DNA of 64,000 bases from Euglena gracilis (taxonomy: Eukaryota > Euglenida > Euglenophyceae > Euglenales): contig CP154954.1 in assembly GCA_039621445.1 (NCBI GenBank), positions 30,756,395 to 30,820,394 on the forward strand, in the 5' to 3' direction. Position numbers and translations under genes: made by a program. How positions within the stretch are numbered: position 1 is the first letter of the stretch; each line of letters opens with the position of its first letter. The notes beneath the pieces were generated by a model that was not told where the DNA came from, did no database searches, and saw nothing but the letters and a program-made list of their open reading frames with translations. Of the stretch, positions 1 to 9,057 are shown piece by piece.

Positions 1-1205
1 AATCGTGCCACGTCTTGAGCAACCTGGGCGACCCACAGTGCCATCACATTTTGCACGCAGGCATTTTGTGTGCACTAAAACAGTTCCAACTGCTCCAATT
101 CCCACCCCAAGCATGCACAACGCCATCGGATTTCATCGAGGTCACAAAGGAGCTGCAATGCACCTTGGGCGTACAGTTCTCTCCACTACCAGAGTGGGTA
201 GAGAGGAAGCAACCGGTGAACGTCGAGGATGACCACAGAAGTCAGCGTTGGTGGTCAGATAAGGTCCATCTAGCACGAAAAGATGCCCTGAAGAAGGTCC
301 TCCCACTCCGGGACAAGTGCCGGCTGCGCCTGCAATCCATGCCGCACACCACAGCCTGGGTGCAGACGGTCCCAAACAAAGGAATGGGGACGCGCATACA
401 AGCAACAAAGTACCGCCTGCTGCTACGGTGGTGGCTTGGAGCCAAGATCTCTCCATGGGCATCCGGAGCCCCATGCCCCATGTGTGGTGATTCCCTGGAT
501 CCCTTCGGGGACCATTTGCTATGCTGCAAAAAAAACAAACTCGTCTTGCGCCACAATGCAGTACGAGATGCGCTGGCAATGGTCCTCCGGGAGAATGGTG
601 TCCACACAAGGACAGAGGTGGCCGTCGGTGGAAAGAAGCGCCCAGCCGATGTGGCATTTGATGGAGTTGATCCTGCGGGGCCCTTGGCGGTGGACCTTGT
701 CGTCTTTCACCCGCTCCGAAAAGGGTTGTCCTGGGAAGAAGACCTAGCAGTGAAGAACATGGCCATGGCAGAACACAAGAAGATCACCAAAAACCAGCCA
801 ATATGCGAGTCGGCCGGATGGCTGTTCAGTCCACTGTCATTCCACCCATGGTCAGGTCTGGGCCCCCTGGGCTCAGGGCTACTTGGCCGGCTGGTGAAGC
901 AAGCACTAGGCGACAAACAAGGCTGGGCAAGGCAACACTTGGCCCAAGACATTTGGCACCGTATATCCTCGGCATTGATGGCGTTTGTGGCTGAGCAACT
1001 CTCTGCTGTGTTGGCAGCACGAGGGCACGAGGAGCTCCCGCTAACATCAGCGCCGCGGGATGCACCACCGCCTAGGACAGCACCAGGCCCACAACGAGGA
1101 ACCTCCGTGGCGGCGGTGGATATGCAAGGATGGCAAAGAGCATCCATGACCGAAGATGGAATGAATGTGGGCCCCATCCGCATCCAATGCACACGGCCGA
1201 GGTGA
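1..1205 (+). pseudogene. LINE element A: C-terminal half of reverse transcriptase/endonuclease ORF (5' cut by window)
   Basis: This is the post-reverse-transcriptase part of a non-LTR retrotransposon polyprotein. It contains a zinc motif CPMCGDSL...GDHLLCC (C-x2-C, H, CC) near residue 155, then RHN and, about 45 residues on, RPAD followed 14 residues later by AVDLVV. In R2-type LINEs a CCHC motif followed by (K/R)PD...D marks the restriction-like endonuclease that nicks the target for target-primed reverse transcription; I infer the same role here. Compared with the near-identical inverted copy B at 12490-14240, A lacks about 230 nt (about 76 codons) near base 55, removing a segment around CLDACKVM, so it is probably non-functional. 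The catalytic YxDD motif would lie left of the window. The family call is firm; activity is unlikely. Confidence 0.85.
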
Positions 1206-1439
1206 GAAACCTCGCAGATGGTAGCACCATCCCCCCCCACAAAAAAAAAGAAAGAAAGGGCCCACGCCCCTCAGGGTCAGGCCAACGGAAATCGAAGTGA
1301 AACCGCCCAAGTGACAGGCGGGTGCAACGGCACGCGGTGACCCGTCCCGACGGCAAAAGAACAGCACGCCGACACGGGCGACGCGCCCGCACGGGCGACG
1401 CGCGAGCACGGGAGCCGCGCGAGACGCGAGACGCGCGCC
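1206..1439 (+). other. LINE element A 3' untranslated region
   Basis: Sequence between the stop codon and the pentanucleotide tail. It includes an A-rich stretch, a conserved block (about 1280-1345) and a CG-rich block full of ACGCG, CGCCCG and GCGCGAG words. It is shared base for base with element B on the other strand (12490-12720), and a diverged version recurs at 27180-27335. This suggests that it is the 3' end recognised by the element's own reverse transcriptase. Confidence 0.7.
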
Positions 1440-1556
1440 GTGCTGTGCCGTGCCGTGCCGTGCCGTGCCGTGCCGTGCCGTGCCGTGCCGTGCCGTGCCG
1501 TGCCGTGCTGTGCCGTGCCGTGCCGTGCCGTGCCGTGCCGTGCCGTGCCGTGCTGT
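1438..1556 (+). repeat. (GTGCC)n pentanucleotide tail of LINE A
   Basis: About 23 copies of GTGCC, a few of them GTGCT. The tract starts exactly where the shared 3' UTR of A and B ends, and the flanking DNA beyond it differs between the two copies, so it is best read as the 3' tail of the element (some LINEs end in simple repeats rather than poly(A)). It reads through as a PCRAV-type repeat if translated, which has no meaning. Confidence 0.8.
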
Positions 1557-1558
1557 GT

Positions 1559-3386
1559 CCCGGCAAATTGGGCAAGCCTGCAATTGGATTTCTCCAATGC
1601 CTTCAATTGCATGGTCAGGTCACACCTTTTGTTGGAGGCAACTACCAGGACACCCTGCCTCTTCAATTATCTCAACTTCGCATACAAGAACCCCGCCCCC
1701 CTTTTCTGCGCTGACAAAGTCCTCTGGTCCCGCTGCGGCACACACCAGGGATGCCCACTGGGCCCCGTCGGCTTCTGCATCGGCCTGCAACCCCTGGCCG
1801 AAACCATCACAAACAACGCAGAATTACTGTGGAGTTCCTGGTACCTGGATGATGGTATCATGGTGGGACAGCCTGACAAACTGCAGAAAGTCATCTCCTT
1901 CCTCCAGGGTGAGGCCACACGCTGCGGGTTACAATTGAACCTCCGGAAGTGTGTGGTCTGGGGGCCAGCCGGCAATTCAATCACTTCTGCACCAGAAATG
2001 ACCCTGATTGCCTGGGAAAAAGATACAGGGATCACGGTATTGGGGGTACCCGTGGACTTCCCCACAAGCCACCACAAGACAGCAGAAGCATGGGACTGCG
2101 CCACAGAAAAAATCGAACACGCGGCAGACATTGTTACCAGAATGACGGATGCCCAAATCTCTCATCACCTCCTACGCTCATGTCTTGACGGATGCAAAGT
2201 CAACCACCTGCTTCGCGGCTCCAACAGCTACCTCTGCCAGGAGGCAGTCAATCGGTCCTCCGAAGTCATCTTACAAGCCTTTGAGGACGTGGTGGGAGTC
2301 GCACTGAACACGACACAGAGATTGCAAGCAGCACTTCCACTCTCTAAAGGAGGATGCGGGCTGCGCGTCCCCTCACACAACCAAGCAGCGGCCCGCACAG
2401 CAGCGCTTTGTGGTTTCTACACCGAAGGGCATCGGAAAATTGGTCTGCCCCAGTATGCAGGAAGTCCCGTGGCAGATCTCATTGAGCAACCACTGAGAGA
2501 ACTGTGTGCTGCCCTACCCAACCACCCGACAGCCCCGAGACTGCTTGGAAACCTGGCAACAACTCAGACCGCAGGAAAAGATGAGCAGTCCCAAAAATGG
2601 TAGTCCAAAGAAATAGGCAAAACCACAATGGACAACCTGATTAATCAATGCAGGCCACGGGACCAAGCCCGCCTTCTGGAACAGTCCTCAGGAATTGGCC
2701 ATGGTTGGATGGCCTCTCCCCCCTCACCGGCTCTACACACAGTCTTCTCAAGTGATGAGTACTGTCTTGGGCTCAAATGGTGGCTTGGGCTGCCCATCAT
2801 TGACGATGAAACACAGAAATGCCAAGGCTGCTCAGCACCACTGGACAGGGAAGGGGACCACCTCATCTGCTGCCCTCGAAACAACTTCACCGCCAGACAC
2901 ACGGCCGTTCAGGATGCAATTTTTACTCTTTTGTCCTCCACAGGCCAAGGTGTCCAAAAGGAAGTCACGATCCCCAATGCTCTAGATGCCAACCTGCGCC
3001 CCGCTGATCTCCTACTATCGTGTTGGCAGGATGGCAAACCCACAGCCCTGGACCTCACAATCTGGCATGGTTGGCAAGTCCAAGAACAGAACACCTCACG
3101 GGAACGATGGAGGTCCTTTTTACGGTGCAAAGAAACGGCCAAGCACTCCAAATATGACGTCACCTGTCAAAACGCCGGTTGGTCCTTCACAACCTTGGCA
3201 ATGGGCACGTGGGGAGGCCTGGGCCCAGAGGCCGCCCGCCTGCTTGGCCGCATCATTAAAAGAGCCACTGCATGGCAAGAAGGTGAAATCAGGGACTTGA
3301 AACAGTCGGAATGCTATCAAGCCATAGCAGTCGCACTGACTCGCCAAATCTGGCAACTACTCAGCGTAAAGCATGCTGTTCGCTAA
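1559..3386 (+). pseudogene. LINE element E: reverse transcriptase plus CCHC/endonuclease domain, one internal stop
   Basis: Starts abruptly inside the reverse transcriptase palm at NWASLQLDFSNAFN, right after the tail of element A, so the first half is missing here. It continues through GTHQGCPLGP, the catalytic SSWYLDDGIMVG (near base 1845), the thumb, CLDGCKVNHLLR, the zinc motif CQGCSAPL...GDHLICC and the endonuclease-like RPADLLL...ALDLTI. The frame is open except for one TAG at 2601-2603 directly after SQKW. The homologous element C has SQRWW at this point, so the stop is most simply a TGG-to-TAG change. Terminal residues SVKHAVR correspond to RPKHFLR in element C. The element probably lost activity through 5' truncation (or interruption by A) plus the stop. 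Confidence 0.85.
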
Positions 3387-3928
3387 AAAGGATACCCAGA
3401 AGCCACCAAAAGCTGCGCAAACAGGAGGCAACCAGGAAAACCCCAAGCACCCAAGCACACCAAACACCAAAATCACAAGGAAGAGGCTCCTACGGCACCA
3501 TAAGACCAAAAAGACAAATCGCACCAACAACCAAGGCAATACGACACAAACACGCCCCGCCAGGCAGGCACCGACCAAACCCCCCCCCCCCCGCACTATA
3601 TCCAAAGTGGGCTTTGCCCACTTTCGGCTAACCACTAACCACCAACAGGTTCCGTACGTTGTCATGTACACTACCAGCAGTATGCACACCCGCGACCTGT
3701 GGCGGCACAGGAAGTCACAAGGGGGTTCCTCTTGTGGCGAGGGCCAAAAGAAACGCTACCCTGGGCCCGGGGCACGGTCTGGGTGAAGCTGTGCTACCCG
3801 CCGTGAATGTTACCTGTGCCCCGGCGTCTTATGTTTATCCTTTTTCAGCACAATGCCTGGTGGAAGACCGACAGATGGTGTTTGGCATTACTTCGTGAAC
3901 CATCAATTGTGCGATGGGCGCACTCGTG
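3387..3928 (+). other. 3' region of LINE E and junction with the gypsy element; no gene seen
   Basis: A/C-rich sequence with a C tract at 3579-3592 and a perfect short hairpin at 3604-3624 (nine-base stem AAAGTGGGC, loop TTT), plausibly part of the LINE E 3' UTR. The right half (about 3700-3928) may hold degraded RNase H coding sequence of the neighbouring minus-strand element: a frame after the Pol stop gives words such as AQLMVHEVMPN, resembling the AVGAVL region of gypsy RNase H, but too broken to annotate. Confidence 0.4.
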
Positions 3929-5980
3929 CTACAAAACAAATGGTTTGTCTGGCTTAACGTGTTGTAAAATTAATTCACTGCACAACAGTGATTTAATTTT
4001 TTCAAATGCCTCAATGTCGGATGGTTCCCAAGAAATCCTTTTCTTGGAACCCTTCTTGCCGTCCACTCGAGAAACTTTGAGCTTATCTTGAAGGCAAGCG
4101 ACAATGTGGGCGTAATCCTTCACATGGGAGCTGTAATAATTTGTGAACCCCAAAAAAGCACGTAGACCCGTGATTGTTTGGGGTAGCTCCCATTTTTCAA
4201 TGGCCATCAGCTTTCCAGGGGATGGTTTTCTCACCCCACCACCCAGAACATGGCCACAAAACTCAACTTCTTTTACGAAAAGACGGCATTTTCTTTTGTC
4301 GGCTACAAATCTGTCTTTTCGTAAAACTTCAAGGACTCTTCGCAAATCCTTGTCATGTGCTGCGAGTAAATCCTCACCAGGACCCACTCGAGTTCCAACC
4401 AAAATGTCGTCGATGTAAGGATCAGCCACGTCCCCCACCGGGAAGAGGCGATCCTCCATCATTTGCTGAAACTGCTGGCTTGTGTTTGTTAGACCCATCA
4501 CATTAACCCTCCACTGAAAAAGACCGAGGGGGGTACTGCAACATGTGATGGGCCGGCTTTCCGGGGCCAACGGCTGTTGGTGGAAAGCCTGCCGTAAATC
4601 CAAGATGGAAAACATCACGTTTCCACCTTGTTTTACAAGGAGGTCTTCAATTACGGGAAGGGGGTAGGACACACGCCTAGTTTGAATGTTAGGCCCTCGC
4701 ATGTCTACCACTCCCCTCCATTCGCCTCCTTTTTTCGGCACAACAAATGTTACGGACAGCCATTCCGAAACTGTTCCCTTGGGCAATCGCTCAACAAATT
4801 TCCGGTCCCACCATTCCTGGGTGACCTTTTTGTGAGCTTCAAATCTTTCACCGTGTAACACAAAGGGTTTTTGCCTTGTGGGTACAGCCCCCTCCTTCAG
4901 AGGAATCTGGGCGTAACCATAAGGTCCCCGAACGGGAGGGTCGGGGGGTACCTCCGTACCCAACACCTCCCCTTCAAAATCCTGAAAAATTCTGTTCCGA
5001 AATGCCACTACCCTTGGGTCCTCCTTCTCACCCGAGTCGCGAGCCTGGATTATGGCGTACACTGCCTTGTCCTCGGCTGGCGATTCGGTGAGATGCCTGG
5101 CTATGGTATGCAATTCCTTCTTGCCAAGGAATTTTGGTTGCATATCAAAGCCCTGCAAGGGCAGATGCAAATTCATTTTTTGCAAATCCAACCACACCTT
5201 TTCATTTTCAAGGGACTCCGTGGTTGGTGCGTTTTCAGGGGATTCTCCGAAGTCAGAAATCACAACCCCAATTCTTTTTTGTGAATTGTGTTTTTTCTTC
5301 CCCTTATGGGATTTCCTTTTCTGATTTCTTGTATCCCACACGTACAAGAAAGTCAGATTAGGATTGTCAAAAACCAGGGCCTTATGGTGTGGGAACACAC
5401 CCAAACCATGTTCGGCTAACCATGGAAAATATAATATAGCATCTACCTCAATATCCGCGAGGTAGAATTCCCCTTCGAGGTACAAGGCCTGGGTGGCCCC
5501 CTGCCCCGTACCCCTGCGTTGAAAACCCAACTCCAACTTAATACACTGGTCACCCCCCAAAACACATTGGCCGTTGGCAGCCACCAGCCGAATTGGCATT
5601 CGCGGTGACCTGGCCAAATGTTTTGGGACGATGGACCTTTTGACCAGGTTCACCTGGGCTCCCGTGTCCACCAAAACTTTGAGCTGCTTGGTATCTCCGT
5701 TAGGGAGATACGTCTGTGATGACATCAAAAGCTGCAGCTCGTTTTCAATGGGCAACACCTGATTGACCTTCAAGGTGTTGGCCAAATGACAGCAACGGTC
5801 TGGAATTTCCCATTCCTCAAAATCCTGGGAACTTTGGGAAATTTCTTTGGGCTGGTCCCCCTGAAAATCCCCAGCACTTAGGAGATAATCAATCACCAGG
5901 GGGGGTATTCTTCCTTTTTGTCGGGGGGTAAACTTCATTTTTCTCCCCCCCCAACAATTCACGGTGCCGGAGTTGCCCAT
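3929..5980 (-). CDS. Ty3/gypsy-type Pol: aspartic protease and reverse transcriptase (3' truncated)
   Basis: A 683-codon ORF. An aspartic protease with active-site VLVDTGAQVNLV lies near residue 104. Reverse transcriptase follows: VPKKGGEWRGVVDMRGPN, SILDLRQAFHQ, then the catalytic PYIDDILVG near residue 522, and FCGHVLGGGVRKPSPGK with FLGFTNYY of the thumb/connection. This order is typical of Ty3/gypsy (Metaviridae-type) retrotransposons. The frame stops at KPDKPFVL, exactly where RNase H should begin (TDAS is expected next), so RNase H, integrase and the 3' LTR are absent or destroyed. The start is formal: the ORF overlaps the methyltransferase ORF upstream by about 92 nt in another frame, so it is more likely translated by frameshifting (+1 relative to the methyltransferase frame) than from its own AUG. 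Confidence 0.9.
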   Translation of the reverse strand: MGNSGTVNCWGGRKMKFTPRQKGRIPPLVIDYLLSAGDFQGDQPKEISQSSQDFEEWEIPDRCCHLANTLKVNQVLPIENELQLLMSSQTYLPNGDTKQLKVLVDTGAQVNLVKRSIVPKHLARSPRMPIRLVAANGQCVLGGDQCIKLELGFQRRGTGQGATQALYLEGEFYLADIEVDAILYFPWLAEHGLGVFPHHKALVFDNPNLTFLYVWDTRNQKRKSHKGKKKHNSQKRIGVVISDFGESPENAPTTESLENEKVWLDLQKMNLHLPLQGFDMQPKFLGKKELHTIARHLTESPAEDKAVYAIIQARDSGEKEDPRVVAFRNRIFQDFEGEVLGTEVPPDPPVRGPYGYAQIPLKEGAVPTRQKPFVLHGERFEAHKKVTQEWWDRKFVERLPKGTVSEWLSVTFVVPKKGGEWRGVVDMRGPNIQTRRVSYPLPVIEDLLVKQGGNVMFSILDLRQAFHQQPLAPESRPITCCSTPLGLFQWRVNVMGLTNTSQQFQQMMEDRLFPVGDVADPYIDDILVGTRVGPGEDLLAAHDKDLRRVLEVLRKDRFVADKRKCRLFVKEVEFCGHVLGGGVRKPSPGKLMAIEKWELPQTITGLRAFLGFTNYYSSHVKDYAHIVACLQDKLKVSRVDGKKGSKKRISWEPSDIEAFEKIKSLLCSELILQHVKPDKPFVL

Positions 5981-6632
5981 TGTCCCCCATCACCAGGTTA
6001 GGACACGATTCGCCATCACACAACACCGACCGTAGTTGTGAAATGGCTGGGCAGCACCAGAAACGTGTGGGCTTTTTATAACCCCAATCCGAAAACTGAC
6101 AATAATCAGTGTCGATATAGGGCAGGTTTTTCACCACCTCCCTATTTCGCAAAAGACCAGTGCGGGGGTTCTCCAACCACCACAACTTGGGCTGAAAATA
6201 ATTTATAATTTCATGGGTTTTCTCCACCAGGGCATCCGCCTGGGAGAAATCCCTTGGCCTGGGGTTATAAGCCGTGGAATAAATATTACAGGGGGGACTA
6301 GCGGCAATAACCTCAAAAAATCCAACCGGGTATCGCCTGTAGTCCCAGGTCAAAATGTGTGTGTGGGGGTGGAAGTCCGTCCAAGGAGCATTTTCAATTG
6401 ACAAAACTTCATACCCCCGTTCTACCAACCGCCTCCCAACCGAACCTGTGCCAGCGAATAAATCTAATGCCTGAGGTCGCTGAGCTGGTGGCAGGGGGTT
6501 GGGTTGTGGCAGATTTGAATGCAAAACGGGAACCCTTGAACATTTTCCTTCCCTCCAGGAGTAACGAGTCCGATTCAAAAATCTGGGGGGCTGATCCATA
6601 GAATGTTTTCCCCCACACCCTGAATCAGCCAT
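5889..6632 (-). CDS. Phage-type cytosine-5 DNA methyltransferase domain inside the gypsy element
   Basis: Encodes a compact DNA methyltransferase. Visible motifs: ALDLFAGTGSVGRRL near residue 58 (motif I, SAM binding), IENAP (motif II-like acidic), AASPPC near residue 113 (motif IV, catalytic Cys), LWWLENPRTGLLR near 152 (motif VI; ENP replaces the usual ENV) and YCQFSDWGYKKPTRFW near 176. The ENP...LR...YCxxxxxxxKPTxxW pattern is what I know from phage-type small cytosine methylases rather than Dnmt1/3. It presumably transfers a methyl group from SAM to cytosine C5 in DNA. The frame is continuous upstream with the Gag zinc-knuckle frame except for one UAG at 6747-6749; the ATG at 6632 is only a formal start. 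No target-recognition domain of normal size is evident. Capture of DNA methyltransferases by retrotransposons is a published phenomenon. Confidence 0.82.
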   Translation of the reverse strand: MADSGCGGKHSMDQPPRFLNRTRYSWREGKCSRVPVLHSNLPQPNPLPPAQRPQALDLFAGTGSVGRRLVERGYEVLSIENAPWTDFHPHTHILTWDYRRYPVGFFEVIAASPPCNIYSTAYNPRPRDFSQADALVEKTHEIINYFQPKLWWLENPRTGLLRNREVVKNLPYIDTDYCQFSDWGYKKPTRFWCCPAISQLRSVLCDGESCPNLVMGDNGQLRHRELLGGEKNEVYPPTKRKNTPPGD

Positions 6633-6709
6633 AAAATCCTGTACAGCCCAGTTTTTTGAATCAGAAGAATTTACACCGTTTTCCTCACAGGGGGGAGAGA
6701 CACGGCCAT

Positions 6710-6749
6710 GGGCAGCCCCCCCCTTCTCAAACTGCCCCTGGCCCCCCTA
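6710..6749 (-). promoter_or_regulatory. Candidate stop-codon readthrough signal between Gag and methyltransferase
   Basis: The Gag zinc-knuckle frame ends CAA-UAG and then stays open into the methyltransferase. After the UAG there is an 8-nt G-rich spacer (6746-6739), then GGGCAG (6737-6732), a 16-nt loop, and CTGCCC (6715-6710), giving a 6-bp stem. A UAG followed by an 8-nt purine-rich spacer and a stable stem is the arrangement used for Gag-Pol readthrough in gammaretroviruses. Function is inferred; an ordinary nonsense mutation is the alternative. Confidence 0.5.
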
Positions 6750-7320
6750 TTGGGCCCCTGGGGGAGAAGAGGTGGGCCCACCCCCCTTTGACCATGCACC
6801 CCCCTTGCCCGAGGAATTTCGCTGAGTGGCTGGCTGCCCTTTACCCTTGGGCTGCCCCTTGCCTTTTCCATTATTTTGCCAAAATTCCTTAGATTTAGCA
6901 AGGGCCTCACTCAGCGGCTTGTTACACTCATAAAAATAATGCCCGCACTCCCCACAGTTGAAGCATGGATATGGGGACCTGCCCCTACCCGATGCCTGCG
7001 GGGTCCAGGTCTGCCCCCCCTTGCCTTGCCGGGCTGGGGGTGCTGGACTTTGGGTTCGCGACCATGAAGCTGCACCTGGCCGCGAAGACGAAGAATGGGA
7101 CCTGCCCCGCTGGGCTGGCTGGGCTGGCCCCTTATCTCCCTTTGGAGCTGGCTGTGGTGCAGATTTTGAGGTGTGACCCTGCCCCCCGGCTGCTGGTGTT
7201 GACACAGAGGTTGGGTTTGGCCTTTTTCCAACACCTGTATTTTCCCTGAGCCTTTTGTTGTCGATTTGCTGAATAATCTGGGAAAATGGTGCTGATTCAA
7301 AGCCAAATCCTGCTTCTCCC
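6747..7320 (-). CDS. Gag C-terminal segment with CCHC zinc knuckle
   Basis: Nucleocapsid part of the gypsy Gag. Reading begins about ESAPFSQIIQQIDNKRL, passes a low-complexity S/P/Q/R linker and reaches YPCFNCGECGHYFYEC (C-x2-C-x4-H-x4-C zinc knuckle, RNA binding), then a basic GKGKGQPKGKGQP tail. It ends at the UAG at 6747-6749 described as a candidate readthrough codon. It is offset in frame from the capsid segment at 7369-9057; the switches lie near 7385 and 7318, so either indels have accumulated or frameshifting joins the parts. Confidence 0.75.
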
Positions 7321-7368
7321 GAAGAGCTAACTTGCCCTCGGCAAAAGCAAACATTTCATCAACGGTCA

Positions 7369-9057
7369 TTAGTTGTTCCACCAATTCAGTTTCCTTCCAT
7401 TTACGGCAGTTAATTTCAGTGCCTCCTCCGAAGAACTGAAATAAATAAGGCAAATGGCACCAGGGTTTTTGATAACCACCTTCCGTGGATCAATCCCCCC
7501 AGTGATCTGGCTCACACTCCTTTTAATCCCATCCACCGTGGGATTTGGTATCCCTGTGAGCCTGACAATGGGTTGTTTACGGGCTCGGTTATCCTCCTCT
7601 TCTATGCAAAACTTGCTTAAAAAAGGAGGAATTCTTTCCAAAAATAATCTCCGAGCCTCCCCGGCTGTGGCATCCTTAACATGGTGCCAGGCACTGCAAA
7701 ATTTAATCCAAAATTCTTGCAGATCAGCCCGGGTAATTTTTCCTTCGTTTACCATAGTTACCTCCTGCCATATTCTCCGAGCCGTTAGCCCCTTACTCGA
7801 GGCATAACGGTTCTGGAACTGAGCCAATATGGTGGGGTAACTTAATTTAGCTCCATTCAACCGATAGAGCCTGATTTCCTCCCTTAATCTGGGTCCTAAA
7901 CATGCCTCAAAAACCTGCAGCTTTTGCAAATCAGAATACGGTTTCCCTGATGTCAACCTGTCCCAGTAAAGATTCCAATCTACTTCAAAATCTTGCCAGG
8001 AAATGCTGCCCGATTCATCAAAATAGGGCTTAGCACCTCCCTGCAAAATTTCAAAAGCTACTGGGTCACCGATAAAAGGAAAACCCAACCCGTGTCCTGG
8101 GTTGGCTGCAGCCCCCCCTGTCCCGATAGGCCTAATCGAGAAAGCAGGGGCTGCAGAAATATGTGGAGGGACACACAATGACACAGAAGAAACCACTGCT
8201 GTGTCTTGCGTGTCCTCCAAAACAAATCCCCCCTCAATCACTAAGGGAGGGGAAATGTTTGAAACTGCAGATTTATTATGAGAAAAAATCTGATCTGAAA
8301 AAGCTGGGTCAGCACTGGGCACCGTGCTGGCCAGTGAGCTGGACTGAGGCTGCCCCAGGGGCTGCTGCTGTCCAGCCGACGGCAGGCTCAGCCCCATTGG
8401 CAGCCCGTGAGCAGGCTGCGGCTGGCCTGCTGGCTGGCTAGGCTGCTGGGCTAGCTGGACGACGGGCTGCTGGGCAAGCTGCTGCCCAGGCTGTGGCAGC
8501 CCCGCTGGGTGTAGGGGCTGCTGGCTGCCCTGCCGCAGCCACCACATGTCAGATTTTTTTTGCAAAACCCCTCTCGGTTCTGCAGTTGGGTGTACGGGTC
8601 CATTTTTTTGTAAATCCTGCAGCACTTTCTGTAACTCGAAAGTGTTCCCCCCAACTTTTGCAAGTCCCTGCCTTAATTCCTCCACCAGCCCACCAAATTT
8701 TTTCTCCTGGGAAAAAATCAGCCGATAAACACTCTTAAAATTCTGCTCACAATCCGTCAGCAGTTCTTGTATTTCTGAGTGTCGTTTCCCTACTTCATCT
8801 GAAATATTCTGGTGCAGTTTTTGAATACCCCCACCAAAACCATGGAGGGCTGTATTCATCGCTGAATTTTGTTCACCCAGCTGGCGAACATAATCAGCGA
8901 ACTGCTGGAGCTGCTGAGCCTGGCCCTGTACCGTACTACGCAGCGATACCAGGTCAGCCTGAACTTCAATGATTTTGGCAGCGACAACGGCCAGCTCTTG
9001 GAGAGTTTCTGCCTCCCCCCTCCTGAGCTGGCTGGGCGGCTTTAAAATTCTCAGCAA
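7369..9057 (-). CDS. Gag capsid-like segment of the gypsy element
   Basis: A 562-codon frame. N-terminal half: amphipathic and coiled-coil-like (VQADLVSLRSTVQGQAQQLQ..., QNFKSVYRLIFSQEKKF), then a long Q/P/A-rich linker (residues about 180-260). The C-terminal half resembles a retrotransposon capsid: SISWQDFEVDWNLYWDR, DLQKLQVFEACLGPRLREEI, ILAQFQNRYASSKGLTARRIWQEV and DLQEFWIKFCSAWHHVKD. Gag multimerises into the particle that packages the RNA. It overlaps the upstream coiled-coil segment (frame change near 9010-9050 at a G-rich run) and ends just before the zinc-knuckle segment in another frame. I recognise it by position and pattern, not by a diagnostic motif. Confidence 0.7.
   Translation of the reverse strand: MLRILKPPSQLRRGEAETLQELAVVAAKIIEVQADLVSLRSTVQGQAQQLQQFADYVRQLGEQNSAMNTALHGFGGGIQKLHQNISDEVGKRHSEIQELLTDCEQNFKSVYRLIFSQEKKFGGLVEELRQGLAKVGGNTFELQKVLQDLQKNGPVHPTAEPRGVLQKKSDMWWLRQGSQQPLHPAGLPQPGQQLAQQPVVQLAQQPSQPAGQPQPAHGLPMGLSLPSAGQQQPLGQPQSSSLASTVPSADPAFSDQIFSHNKSAVSNISPPLVIEGGFVLEDTQDTAVVSSVSLCVPPHISAAPAFSIRPIGTGGAAANPGHGLGFPFIGDPVAFEILQGGAKPYFDESGSISWQDFEVDWNLYWDRLTSGKPYSDLQKLQVFEACLGPRLREEIRLYRLNGAKLSYPTILAQFQNRYASSKGLTARRIWQEVTMVNEGKITRADLQEFWIKFCSAWHHVKDATAGEARRLFLERIPPFLSKFCIEEEDNRARKQPIVRLTGIPNPTVDGIKRSVSQITGGIDPRKVVIKNPGAICLIYFSSSEEALKLTAVNGRKLNWWNN

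Noticed and set aside
1322-1938. ORFs reading PCRAVPCRAV / GTARHGTARH across the pentanucleotide tracts (also 12258-13103)
   Set aside because: Translation of a simple repeat; open in all frames because the unit lacks stops.
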